A stretch of 26,898 nucleotides of DNA from Bacillota bacterium (GTDB lineage Bacteria > Bacillota > Clostridia > Saccharofermentanales > Fastidiosipilaceae). The notes under the pieces are model-generated. The model did no database searches. It was not told the origin of the DNA and was given only the letters and a program-made list of their open reading frames with translations. The stretch lies in contig JAEWGS010000049.1 of assembly GCA_023388205.1 (NCBI GenBank), positions 1-26,898 of the forward strand, in the 5' to 3' direction. Every line of letters starts with the position of its first letter. Position 1 is the stretch's first letter. Below are positions 14,586 to 22,540 of this stretch, one piece after another. The translations under genes were made by a program, and so were the position numbers.

Positions 14586-16952
14586 TCAATCATGCAAAAA
14601 GATGCGCGAGAAATTAGGCTCTTCAGCAAAAGAGTTGACATTAAAAAGAATCAAAATCTGCTCGATCTTCGGATCATGATCTAACATATCTTCGATCGAC
14701 AATTCACTGTATCTCGGATCAATCACATATATATGTGCATAGCGGCTCGTCAAGAAGGGAATCATCGCATCCGCAAAGGAATCTTTGTAAATCAAAATAC
14801 GATTGTCGAGCCCCGCTTGCGCCAAAGGCGTTTCGACCTCAAGAAAGCCTTTGTCTCCGCCCATGAAAACCTCATAGGGACTGTCGCCAAGCAAAGCTCC
14901 CGCTTCATATAAACCGCGCTTTATTTCCTGGCCATTTTCGTCACGAATAATCGACCACGCCGCAGGATCTTGTTCAAAGTTTTGATCGCGCCAAATCTCA
15001 ATTCGATCTGCCTTTTGAATAAAAGAGCCCGTCTTGGCATACAAGGTGCCTAAGAATTGATCAAACACGGTCTCAACCTTGTAATCTTGCATTTGTAGGC
15101 CCTGCTTACCCATCGACTTGAGCAACTCGGATGCTGCAAGCATCGCCCCTCGCGTCGTCCAATGGTGATCCGTATAGTAAAACAGCTGTCCATCATCTTG
15201 CTTTAGCGCTTCTGTTAAATCGATGGTTTTGAGCGCCGGCGTCATTTCTTGGAGCAAACGGATCCACTGTGATTGTTCCCGAATCGGAGCGGCATAAGGC
15301 AAGGCTTGCCGCACGATTTCTTGCTTGTTCGGCACAACAGCAAAAGTCAGCGGCACGTGCTGAGGATCTTCTGCCGCCCACTCCGCATAATCTTTGATCG
15401 CAAAAGCATTTTTATAAAACTGATCATTGTCGTAAGGGTTCTTTTTGGCAAAAAGCCAGGGGCCTTTGCCGTAAAAAACACTTCCATTGTCTTTTTTGAG
15501 CAAGACGCGATTAAAGAGATCATAAATCCCAATCCACTCGTCGCGCAAAGGAAAATGATCCGTCACATACTGATCAAAGAGCTTCGCAAACGTCCCTTCT
15601 TGGATCGAAGATAAACTCGGCATCTTGAGCTGCGCCAATGGCCGTTTTTCACGCGCAGAATAAAATTTCTGGGGCGCGAGAAGCAAGAAAATAAAATAGG
15701 TTCCGACCCAAACCATCACGACGAAAAAGAGCATGATGCGCTGACGCAGCAACTTAAAGTGTGAGAGAAGTTCCGACGGCAAAAGTTGCACCGGTTCTGC
15801 GGAGTTTCGCGCTTGAAGTGCCTCATGTTTCTCTTCTACTAAGGTCGTTTTTTCTTCGGTCACGTCTGCTGAAACGACCTCTTTTGAAACAGGCTCTTCG
15901 TAAACCGCTTCCTCCAAAGCGGCTTCTTCCGATGTGATTTTCGTTGAACTTTTGTCCGCAGCAGAAGATGGGTCCTCGCGACGAGCTTGGTGCACATAAC
16001 GGACGACATCTGACCATATCGAAGCGAGCGGCCTCAATTTAAGTTTGCGAGATCGCTTTAATCGTTGAGACAGGCCCTCTTCTTCATTGAATTGATCCGC
16101 GCCTTGATTGGCCGCTTCGGCTTGTGGCGCCTGTTCGTGTGGCGCGTGTTCTTGTGCCGCCTGCTTAGAACTTTCATTTAGTGCATCTTCGGCTGCCGTT
16201 ACTGTAACAAGGCCTGCTGCTGGGGGCAGCACAGCTGTCGCTCGTTTTTCGCCAAGTATTTCTGACTGAGCGGATCTATTTTGAGCGGATTTATCTTGAG
16301 CGGCTCCACCCTGAGTGGCTTCATCCTGACTCGCTTCCAAACTCGGCCATGTTTCTGCGCCCTTTCTTTCGTTCGCTTCTATTCCAAAAGGGCGAAAGTA
16401 GGGCTCAATTTTTGCTTGTGCTGGATTTGAAAAGTCTTCGTAGTGAGACGGCTGCAAGGGCTTCGTCTGTGTTCTCTTTTGGGCGTAGAGTTCCTCTTCT
16501 TGGTGTTGACTCATCACCGAGCGCCCAGGAATGATTTCGGGCTGATAAGTTTTGATATCCTCCTCGCTCACCAACAGATCTTCCAGTCGATCAGAAGACT
16601 TATGGCGCGTCATCAAATCAAAGGCTTTTTTATCAAAATTGACATAGCGACCACGACTTTGCCTCGGCTTTCCACCGATCAAAGAACCTTCAGAGATATC
16701 ATAAAAAGAGCCGCCTGGCTCTGACTTCGCCGCGTGAGAATAGGCTGAGAACATCGCCTGACGCATCCCCGCCAGACGAATTTCCTCATGACTCATCCCA
16801 GAAAAAGGGTTTTCGTCAGATGGAGATGGGGCCTCTATTTCAACTTTGAACGAATCCATTTTGAACGGATCCATCGGCTCTTTTTCATCTGTGCTCGCCT
16901 GAGGAGTTAGATCGTCCAGCTCATCATTTAGATTGAATGAATCTCGATGCAT
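14586..16952 (-). CDS. DHHW/AlgX-like protein with long cytoplasmic extension, probable O-acyltransferase partner
   Basis: Proteins of this type work with an MBOAT protein to O-acetylate extracellular polymers, as AlgJ/AlgX do with AlgI. The 788-residue protein has an acidic, low-complexity cytoplasmic part (1-404), one membrane segment (about 405-426) and an extracellular SGNH-like domain. In that domain TDHHWT (594-599) supplies the Asp595/His597 pair and KDSFAD (723-728) the likely nucleophile Ser725, by analogy with the D-H-S triad of AlgX. A ribosome binding site AAGGAGGAG precedes the start. It follows the MBOAT gene by 12 nt and precedes rsmI by 8 nt. The cytoplasmic extension contains two 15-bp minisatellites. 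The modified polymer is unknown. Confidence 0.85.
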   Translation of the reverse strand: MHRDSFNLNDELDDLTPQASTDEKEPMDPFKMDSFKVEIEAPSPSDENPFSGMSHEEIRLAGMRQAMFSAYSHAAKSEPGGSFYDISEGSLIGGKPRQSRGRYVNFDKKAFDLMTRHKSSDRLEDLLVSEEDIKTYQPEIIPGRSVMSQHQEEELYAQKRTQTKPLQPSHYEDFSNPAQAKIEPYFRPFGIEANERKGAETWPSLEASQDEATQGGAAQDKSAQNRSAQSEILGEKRATAVLPPAAGLVTVTAAEDALNESSKQAAQEHAPHEQAPQAEAANQGADQFNEEEGLSQRLKRSRKLKLRPLASIWSDVVRYVHQARREDPSSAADKSSTKITSEEAALEEAVYEEPVSKEVVSADVTEEKTTLVEEKHEALQARNSAEPVQLLPSELLSHFKLLRQRIMLFFVVMVWVGTYFIFLLLAPQKFYSAREKRPLAQLKMPSLSSIQEGTFAKLFDQYVTDHFPLRDEWIGIYDLFNRVLLKKDNGSVFYGKGPWLFAKKNPYDNDQFYKNAFAIKDYAEWAAEDPQHVPLTFAVVPNKQEIVRQALPYAAPIREQSQWIRLLQEMTPALKTIDLTEALKQDDGQLFYYTDHHWTTRGAMLAASELLKSMGKQGLQMQDYKVETVFDQFLGTLYAKTGSFIQKADRIEIWRDQNFEQDPAAWSIIRDENGQEIKRGLYEAGALLGDSPYEVFMGGDKGFLEVETPLAQAGLDNRILIYKDSFADAMIPFLTSRYAHIYVIDPRYSELSIEDMLDHDPKIEQILILFNVNSFAEEPNFSRIFLHD
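16123..16167 (-). repeat. 15-bp in-frame repeat, three copies
   Basis: Units start at 16123, 16138 and 16153 and encode an A-(Q/P)-x-(H/E) type pentapeptide series in the cytoplasmic tail of the DHHW protein. It is a second small array in the same gene. Confidence 0.65.
16268..16342 (-). repeat. 15-bp in-frame minisatellite in the DHHW cytoplasmic tail
   Basis: Units begin at 16268, 16283, 16298, 16313 and 16328, each starting GA(G/C)(C/T)(G/C)G on the plus strand. They encode Ala/Ser-Gln-Asp/Asn-rich pentapeptides (for example AQDKS-AQNRS). Later copies are more diverged. Confidence 0.75.
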
Positions 16953-16964
16953 CTTCTCCTCCTT

Positions 16965-18446
16965 CTAAAATCTAAAATACAAGAACGGCTTATAGCTCGA
17001 TGCAACGACCGCAGCGATGGATAAAAACCATAAGAGCAATAATCCCATATTCCGAAGTAAGATCGCACGTTTTTTTACGACGGAGGCACTCGAATTTTGT
17101 GCCGCGGCGCTTTTATCTTTCGCAAGCGCCAAAGCGGATGTCGATGAAGCGCCTGAAAATTTGGCCCACAGTCGTCTTGGATAAGGGGTCGATAGTAAGG
17201 CGCAAATCAAAAGAAGCATACCGTAACTCAGGGCATAGTAAAGCGCTTGCCGATCAATGACCGGAAGTCCGCCAGGGACGAATAGACGCTTGAGGAATAA
17301 AAACAAGCGGTCGCTTTGGTCGTTGGCAAAAATGGCCCATGAAATCAGGACAATAAATAAGGTATAAATATGGCCTATGAACTGCGGCAAACGCGACAAG
17401 AGCTTTTGCAAAACAAATTTCTCTAAGATGAGCAAGAGTCCAAAATAAAGACCCCAGAGCACAAAGTTCCAATTCGCTCCGTGCCACAGGCCCGTCAAAA
17501 ACCAGACCAAGAGCAAGTTGAAGACCTGCCGCAAAGCGCCTTTTCGATTACCCCCGAGAGGAATGTACACGTATTCACGGAACCACGTCGAAAGAGAGAT
17601 GTGCCAGCGCCGCCAAAAATCCGTCACGCTTGTGGCCATATAGGGATCATTGAAGTTTTCCTCAAAATGAAAGCCCAAGATCCAGCCCAAGCCGATCGCC
17701 ATATCTGAATAGGCCGAGAAGTCAAAATAAATTTGAAAAGCATAAGCCAACAAGCCCAGCCAAGCAAAACCCGTGCTCAGCTGATCCATCGGCATCGCCG
17801 AAACGGTCACCCAAAGCGCGCCGATCCCATCGGCTAAAAGGCTTTTTTTCGCCAAACCGATCACAAAACGCACGATGCCGCGTTCAATGTCATAAAAGCC
17901 ATTTTCACGGTGCTTCAATTCTTCAGCCACAGTCTGAAAGCGCACAATCGGTCCCGCGATCAACTGCGGGAACAAGGTCACATAGCAAGAAACATTGATG
18001 AAGTTGGGCTCAAACGCGACGCGTCCACGGTACAAATCGATGAGATAGCTCAAGATCTGAAAGGTGTAAAAAGAAATACCGATCGGCAAAGCGAGCTTGG
18101 GCACAGGCATCGAAAGCCCTGTTAAAGCATTGAAATTGCTCACCGCAAAACCCGCATACTTAAAGACCGCGAGGAGCCCTAGATTCACAAACAAAGAAAA
18201 GAACAGCGCGAGACGACGAGTCGCCTGACCTTCCGTCTGAAGCGCCTTATGAATCCAAAAACTTAGCCCGTAGTTCACAACAAGCGAGGCGACAAAAACA
18301 AGGACTAAAACCGGCTCGCCCCAAGCATAGAAGAAAAGCGACGCAACAAGCAAAAAGGCGTTGCGCCAAGTTCTTGGCATCAAGAAGTAGCCAAAAAGGA
18401 CGATCGGCAGGAAATAGAATAGAAAGGGAATAGAATTAAAAACCAC
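16965..18446 (-). CDS. MBOAT family membrane O-acyltransferase (AlgI-like)
   Basis: This multi-pass protein moves acyl groups across the membrane for O-acylation of a surface polymer. The 493 residues contain the AlgI/DltB-type motifs PIGISFYTFQ (121-130), FPQLIAGPIVR (159-169), YFDFSAYSDMAIG (240-252) and DFWRRWHISLSTWFREY (276-292). LTGLWHGANWN carries the presumed catalytic His322. About ten hydrophobic segments cover most of the length. The start codon is GTG at 18446 with GGAGG 5 nt upstream; the nearby ATG is out of frame. It lies 13 nt after the SGNH gene and 12 nt before the DHHW gene. DltB is a relative, but no dltA/dltC/dltD is nearby, so acetylation is the better guess. Confidence 0.93.
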   Translation of the reverse strand: MVFNSIPFLFYFLPIVLFGYFLMPRTWRNAFLLVASLFFYAWGEPVLVLVFVASLVVNYGLSFWIHKALQTEGQATRRLALFFSLFVNLGLLAVFKYAGFAVSNFNALTGLSMPVPKLALPIGISFYTFQILSYLIDLYRGRVAFEPNFINVSCYVTLFPQLIAGPIVRFQTVAEELKHRENGFYDIERGIVRFVIGLAKKSLLADGIGALWVTVSAMPMDQLSTGFAWLGLLAYAFQIYFDFSAYSDMAIGLGWILGFHFEENFNDPYMATSVTDFWRRWHISLSTWFREYVYIPLGGNRKGALRQVFNLLLVWFLTGLWHGANWNFVLWGLYFGLLLILEKFVLQKLLSRLPQFIGHIYTLFIVLISWAIFANDQSDRLFLFLKRLFVPGGLPVIDRQALYYALSYGMLLLICALLSTPYPRRLWAKFSGASSTSALALAKDKSAAAQNSSASVVKKRAILLRNMGLLLLWFLSIAAVVASSYKPFLYFRF

Positions 18447-18459
18447 ATCGACCTCCTTT

Positions 18460-20724
18460 TTATTTCACAAGTTGTTCGAGTCGATCACTGCGATCAGCAA
18501 TCACAAGATAAAGCCAGCGACCATCTCGAATGGGAGATGCCTTTTTCAAGCGATCCAGCTCTGCCGGAGCATAGTCCTGATAAGTCTTGATGCGCTCGCG
18601 CAGATAGACCAAAAGTTTTTGCCGGGCGTCAAGCGCCGCGTCTTCATCTTTGAAACAAAGAAGCAAAAGCTCTTCCGCCGTCGCCTGTGTCGAACGCAAA
18701 ATGCGCGCGTCTTCAAGTTCGTCTTGAGAGAAACCGTAAAGACTCAAAATGCTTTTAGGACGAATGGAGCTCATTTTATCTTGGAAAGCAATCTGCTCAA
18801 TCACCTTTTGGTAGAGTTCATCCAACCAAGATTTGACCTTGTCATCCGATCCTGTAAACACCGCTTCGTACGCTTGGTGCATCGCTTTCGTTGAAGGCAC
18901 GTTTTGACCTTCCTCAGGCGTCGCAAGCCCTTGCTTGGCCGCATTCTGGCGCTTATGCTTCTTCGCTTCTAGTTGCGCTTGCTCTCTAGCTAAACGTCTT
19001 GCACTTGCTGAGCCCGGTTTAACTTCTTCTTTTTTCTGTAACTCGCCGTCTTCACCCAAGACCGGAATACCTAATTGATCCAGCATGGCTTCTCGCTCGT
19101 CCGCGGAGTTTTGCTCCTGCTTCGACGCCTCTTTTTCAGTTTGAAGATCAGCTTCCTCCGCACTTTCTGGTGCGAGCTTAGGGTCCAAAAGCCCTAGGGC
19201 ACCTTGATACGTGTGCGTCTGCATGTACGCTTGCCAATCAGGCACTTCTGCCGCACTAAAGTGAATTCCATCTTCTGCGACCCCATCAGGCAAAACCCCG
19301 TACTCACCACGCATGGACGCCCCAGGATCTAAGAGAAAGGCCCCAAACTCTTGACAAATGTCCGCGAGCCCCGCATTCATCTCCGTTAAATCTTCATTTG
19401 AAGGATATCGACCCTCTTCTTCATAGTAAGCACTCACCGGGAAGGTTGTTATCAGATAAAACTGAGCTCGGGGCTGAAGCGCTCTCACCTGAGTCAGCAT
19501 CTCGCGATAGGCATTCCAATAAATATTCGGATCGCCGTAAGCACTTTCGTTTGTCCCCAGCAAGAAAAAAAGCTTGCCATACTGTTTGAGCGTCAAAAGC
19601 TCACGGATCGTCCCAGTTTCACCCTCTGAATTGGTAAAGACAAAATTGTCCAAAGCCGTCATCGTGCGCATATTGGGGCGCGCAAAATTATCGGCATCAA
19701 AGCTCATCGAACTCGTAAAGATCGAAAGGATCGAGTCGCCAATAAAAGCTGCATCGTCAAAAAAAGCTTCTGATACTTTGGGCGATGTCGGCAAAAGCGG
19801 CCAAGTATAAGGGGCGTAAAGCGTCAAATAGGGATAATGCAAAGTCAAACCATTGGGTGCCTCAGACACCGACATCATGGTCGAGCGATTCGTCCAATCG
19901 TTGAGCACGTCCTCATAATAACCCCGATCAAACAGCTTGCTCAGCAGATCGCTAGGGGGATTAGGCAGCAAAGCCAAAGCCTGATAATCTCCCGAATCTG
20001 CCGCCTGTTTCGCCTCTTCTTGACTTGGGATCTGCGCCGCATCCAGCGCATCACTTCCAGAATAGTTGGCATTCCTTTTGGCATTCGTCTCGCGAGCTTT
20101 CAAATCTGTACGATCTGCCGATGGCGCAGAGTCTTGTTCTGACGACGCTTCTTTCCCTTGTGCTGACTTCGACCGCACTTGCTTTTGTCGCAACACACGC
20201 GCCCTGATTTTTTCTTCATTCGTCTGATAAAGCGCTTCACTGGCAAGCGGCGTTCCTTGGAGTCCGCGGTGAATAAACTGCTCCTTGCCTTCTTGCTTGG
20301 CCACGTCGCGCGTCTTCAGTTCTTCATCGTGATAATGAGACAAAGTGTACGCAATGCCCAAAGAAATCCCCGCCAAAAGCAGTGATAGCCCCAGAGAAAC
20401 CGCCACAATTTTACGTAAAGTTTGTTCCAAAACCGGTTTGCGAGATCTAAAGGTCTTAGCCTGGCGCTGATCGTTAATCTCTCCCGCTTGAACCTCGATC
20501 GGCGGACGATTCATGTCCATCTCGCGTTGCTTTTGCTCTTTTTCACGCGCCACGCGTTCAGCCAAAAGAGCCGCGATACGCTTCTGTTCCGCCTCTTGCT
20601 TCTCTATTAATTTCTTTTCGAGCGCGCTCGCATCGAGTGCCTTGACTGGTCGAAAGGCGCTCATCTTTGCATCTTGGTGCTGATCTTCTCGCATATCGGT
20701 GTTTGGTAAATCTCGTTTTTCCAT
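18460..20724 (-). CDS. membrane-anchored SGNH hydrolase fused to a DUF4358-like domain
   Basis: The 754-residue protein begins with a charged coiled-coil cytoplasmic segment (1-104) and has one membrane segment (about 106-128). An SGNH/GDSL esterase domain follows (about 320-500) with FIGDSIL (nucleophile Ser331), GTNE (390-393) and EDGIHFS (Asp485, His488). After a Glu/Lys/Ala-rich linker (about 510-640), residues 653-754 resemble DUF4358, a domain I know as a separate small protein near MBOAT genes in Clostridia. This is the first gene of the four-gene acylation operon and ends 13 nt before the MBOAT start. It could act as an acyl-carrier hydrolase, a deacetylase or a terminal transferase. 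The ribosome binding site is weak (GTAGAAG), so the exact start is less certain. Confidence 0.85.
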   Translation of the reverse strand: MEKRDLPNTDMREDQHQDAKMSAFRPVKALDASALEKKLIEKQEAEQKRIAALLAERVAREKEQKQREMDMNRPPIEVQAGEINDQRQAKTFRSRKPVLEQTLRKIVAVSLGLSLLLAGISLGIAYTLSHYHDEELKTRDVAKQEGKEQFIHRGLQGTPLASEALYQTNEEKIRARVLRQKQVRSKSAQGKEASSEQDSAPSADRTDLKARETNAKRNANYSGSDALDAAQIPSQEEAKQAADSGDYQALALLPNPPSDLLSKLFDRGYYEDVLNDWTNRSTMMSVSEAPNGLTLHYPYLTLYAPYTWPLLPTSPKVSEAFFDDAAFIGDSILSIFTSSMSFDADNFARPNMRTMTALDNFVFTNSEGETGTIRELLTLKQYGKLFFLLGTNESAYGDPNIYWNAYREMLTQVRALQPRAQFYLITTFPVSAYYEEEGRYPSNEDLTEMNAGLADICQEFGAFLLDPGASMRGEYGVLPDGVAEDGIHFSAAEVPDWQAYMQTHTYQGALGLLDPKLAPESAEEADLQTEKEASKQEQNSADEREAMLDQLGIPVLGEDGELQKKEEVKPGSASARRLAREQAQLEAKKHKRQNAAKQGLATPEEGQNVPSTKAMHQAYEAVFTGSDDKVKSWLDELYQKVIEQIAFQDKMSSIRPKSILSLYGFSQDELEDARILRSTQATAEELLLLCFKDEDAALDARQKLLVYLRERIKTYQDYAPAELDRLKKASPIRDGRWLYLVIADRSDRLEQLVK

Positions 20725-20777
20725 CTTCTACGACACGTCTGTCTTATCTCTGCATTGATCTTATCTTCTCTTGTGTC

Positions 20778-20798
20778 GATCATGCTCTGATCATGATC
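20778..20798. promoter_or_regulatory. inverted repeat upstream of the acylation operon, possible operator
   Basis: GATCATG (20778-20784) and CATGATC (20792-20798) are perfect 7-bp arms separated by 7 nt, about 55-75 nt before the SGNH start codon. The spacing suits a dimeric regulator, but no regulator gene adjoins. Confidence 0.35.
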
Positions 20799-21040
20799 TA
20801 TAGAACTCTTGAGTCAAAGCGTCTCCAAATAAAAACGCACATTTTATAATAGTTGAATTTCAGCTTCTCGGGATCAAATTTTTTATATGTTTACACCTTT
20901 AATGTGCCAAATTTCAAAGTTATTCTTTCGTTCACTTTGGTGCATCCATTCAAACAGCAGAACGCCTAAGCATTTCGATCTTTTATTTTGATCTTCAAGC
21001 AATTTGTCAAAATTTTCCGAGCTTTCTAAAAACAAATAAA

Positions 21041-21057
21041 GTTATCACCCGCGCTTA
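21041..21057. promoter_or_regulatory. 17-bp motif shared with the second LPXTG promoter
   Basis: GTTATCACCCGCGCTTA matches GTTATCGCCCGTGCTTA at 13382-13398 at 15 of 17 positions. At the other site it overlaps the promoter. Relative to gene direction the two copies are in opposite orientation, which an operator can tolerate. The motif lies about 65-80 nt before the start codon here. Confidence 0.4.
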
Positions 21058-21084
21058 TCTCGTAAGGAGTAGAATACCTGTCAT

Positions 21085-21114
21085 ATGCAGCAAGCCAGCT
21101 GCATCGTTAGGAGG
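21085..21114 (+). promoter_or_regulatory. 5'-UTR stem-loop and strong Shine-Dalgarno of the third wall protein
   Basis: ATGCAGC (21085-21091) pairs perfectly with GCTGCAT (21098-21104) around a 6-nt loop. Four nt later AGGAGG (21109-21114) precedes the ATG by 5 nt. This repeats the stem-then-SD arrangement of the other two sortase-type genes. Confidence 0.65.
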
Positions 21115-21119
21115 AACAT

Positions 21120-22430
21120 ATGAAGAAACGCAATTTAATTTTTGCTTCTATCTTAGCCTGCTCGTTGACCTTGGGCATGGTTGCTCCCATGACACAGAGC
21201 TATTTGCTTTCTGTCCATGCGGACGAAGATCAGCCAGACGAAGAAGCTAGACGTCAAGCTTGGCTCCAAGAGAAAAAAGACCTCATTGAACAAACCAAAA
21301 ATGCAAACTTCAAGCGCCTCGAAGGCGTCAGCGAAGAAGACAAGACCAAATACGTCGACGAATATAAAGCTGAAGTCGATAAGCTCTATGAGGAGTTGGT
21401 CCAAGAATCAAAAACGCTCTCCATCGAAGATCTTGAAGGCGAGAAAGGGACCAAGCTTTACGACACCAAGCTCTTAGCGATTGTCGCCAAGTACAAAGAG
21501 GTTTCCGAAAAGGCCAAGGCAGACGCCTTGAAGGCTTTGGAAAAAATCTATGAAGAGGCCAAGGCCAAGACTCAGAGCGAAGAGGCGAAGCAGCTGCTCA
21601 ACGAACAGCTCGAGAAGGATAAAGAAGAGCTGGGGAACAAGAGAAGCTACAAGGACCAGTCTCAAGCGCTCAAAGATAAAAAAGACAACTTAGATCAACT
21701 CGTCGGCGATGCGGAGAAAAAGGCTGCGTCCGAAAAGATTGTCAAAGCATCTGAGCCGCTACTCCAACAAGAAGGCTACACCGAAGCGCAAAAAGAAGAG
21801 CTCAAGAAGATCACCAGCGCTGCAGTCGAAGCGCTCACCAATTTACAGTGGCCCGAAGGCGATGACGAGAATAAACTTCAGAACTTCCGTGCTCAGATCG
21901 AGGCCCTCAAGACCAAGGCGATCGAAGACTTGAACGCCGTGAAAAAGGGCGAAGATCAGCCTGTAGTCGATACAGCCGCTGAAAAAGCAGCTGCGGCCAA
22001 GGAAGTCGAAGAGGCGGCTACGAAACTCGTCGACGAAAACAACAGCAAGCCCGAAAATGAGCGCTATACTGAAGCGCAAAAGAAGCAAATCCAAGACCTC
22101 ACCAAGAAGGCGGTTGAAGATATCAACGCCGTTCCGACGGAAGATGTTGAAGCCATGCGCAAGCAGATCAAAGATATCAAGACCAAGGCTCTTGCTGCCT
22201 TGAAAGCGGTGCCGAGTGGCAAAACAACACCTGCGCCGACCACAACGACGACCGTTAAACCCACGACAACGCCTGCAGGCACGACGACTCAAAATGTCGC
22301 CAAGCCGTCCCAAAAACCTGCCGGCAAGCCAGTCGCTCAGACAGGTGAAAGCGCGCCGATGGCGATTCTCTCGATCGGACTTTTGGCCGCTGCCGCCTTG
22401 CTCATCAAGCGCAGAGTTGCTCAAAGATAA
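21120..22430 (+). CDS. wall-anchored helical-repeat protein with a variant VAQTG sorting signal
   Basis: The 436-residue protein has a signal peptide (1-34, cut after VHA), a charged helical body, a Thr/Pro/Ala stalk (about 365-400), VAQTG at 405-409, a hydrophobic segment and a KRRVAQR tail. Two related helical modules (about 202-274 and 290-364) share GYTEAQKEEL/RYTEAQKKQI, an A-V-E-x-(L/I)-N/T segment and (A/K)-K-T-K-A-(I/L)-x-x-L-x-A-V. They resemble the three-helix modules of large Gram-positive surface proteins. In place of Leu-Pro the sorting motif has Val-Ala, like the LAxTG signals used by class E sortases. The start is fixed by AGGAGG. Anchoring is inferred. Confidence 0.88.
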   Translation: MKKRNLIFASILACSLTLGMVAPMTQSYLLSVHADEDQPDEEARRQAWLQEKKDLIEQTKNANFKRLEGVSEEDKTKYVDEYKAEVDKLYEELVQESKTLSIEDLEGEKGTKLYDTKLLAIVAKYKEVSEKAKADALKALEKIYEEAKAKTQSEEAKQLLNEQLEKDKEELGNKRSYKDQSQALKDKKDNLDQLVGDAEKKAASEKIVKASEPLLQQEGYTEAQKEELKKITSAAVEALTNLQWPEGDDENKLQNFRAQIEALKTKAIEDLNAVKKGEDQPVVDTAAEKAAAAKEVEEAATKLVDENNSKPENERYTEAQKKQIQDLTKKAVEDINAVPTEDVEAMRKQIKDIKTKALAALKAVPSGKTTPAPTTTTTVKPTTTPAGTTTQNVAKPSQKPAGKPVAQTGESAPMAILSIGLLAAAALLIKRRVAQR

Positions 22431-22461
22431 GCACCTGCTTGAATTCTGAGATTCAAAAGAT

Positions 22462-22497
22462 AAGGAGGATAGCTCTAACGAGTTATCCTCCTTTTTT
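22462..22497 (+). terminator. Rho-independent terminator of the third wall protein
   Basis: AAGGAGGATA (from 22462) pairs with TATCCTCCTT (22484-22493), with further CTC/GAG pairing inside, and a run of T follows to 22497. The opposite strand has a less T-rich tail but might also terminate the convergent decarboxylase gene. Confidence 0.88.
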
Positions 22498-22540
22498 GAT
22501 GGCTGTAGCCGCACACAATATATTCACAAGCACTTTACCC

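Larger units (their letters stand above)
20725..21119. other. divergent intergenic region between the acylation operon and the third wall protein
   Basis: No gene is seen here. The left half must hold the start signals of the minus-strand operon, though I find no -35/-10 pair I trust. An inverted repeat GATCATG-n7-CATGATC lies at 20778-20798. The right half contains the leader of the plus-strand wall protein: a possible TTGTCA-17-TAAAAA pair (21004-21032), the shared motif at 21041-21057, a TAGAAT hexamer (21070-21075), a stem-loop and AGGAGG. Confidence 0.5.

Noticed and set aside
21843..22514. Minus-strand reading frame opposite the third wall protein
   Set aside because: It runs through the terminator and is Arg/Cys-rich in the way of an antisense shadow; the plus-strand gene is clear.
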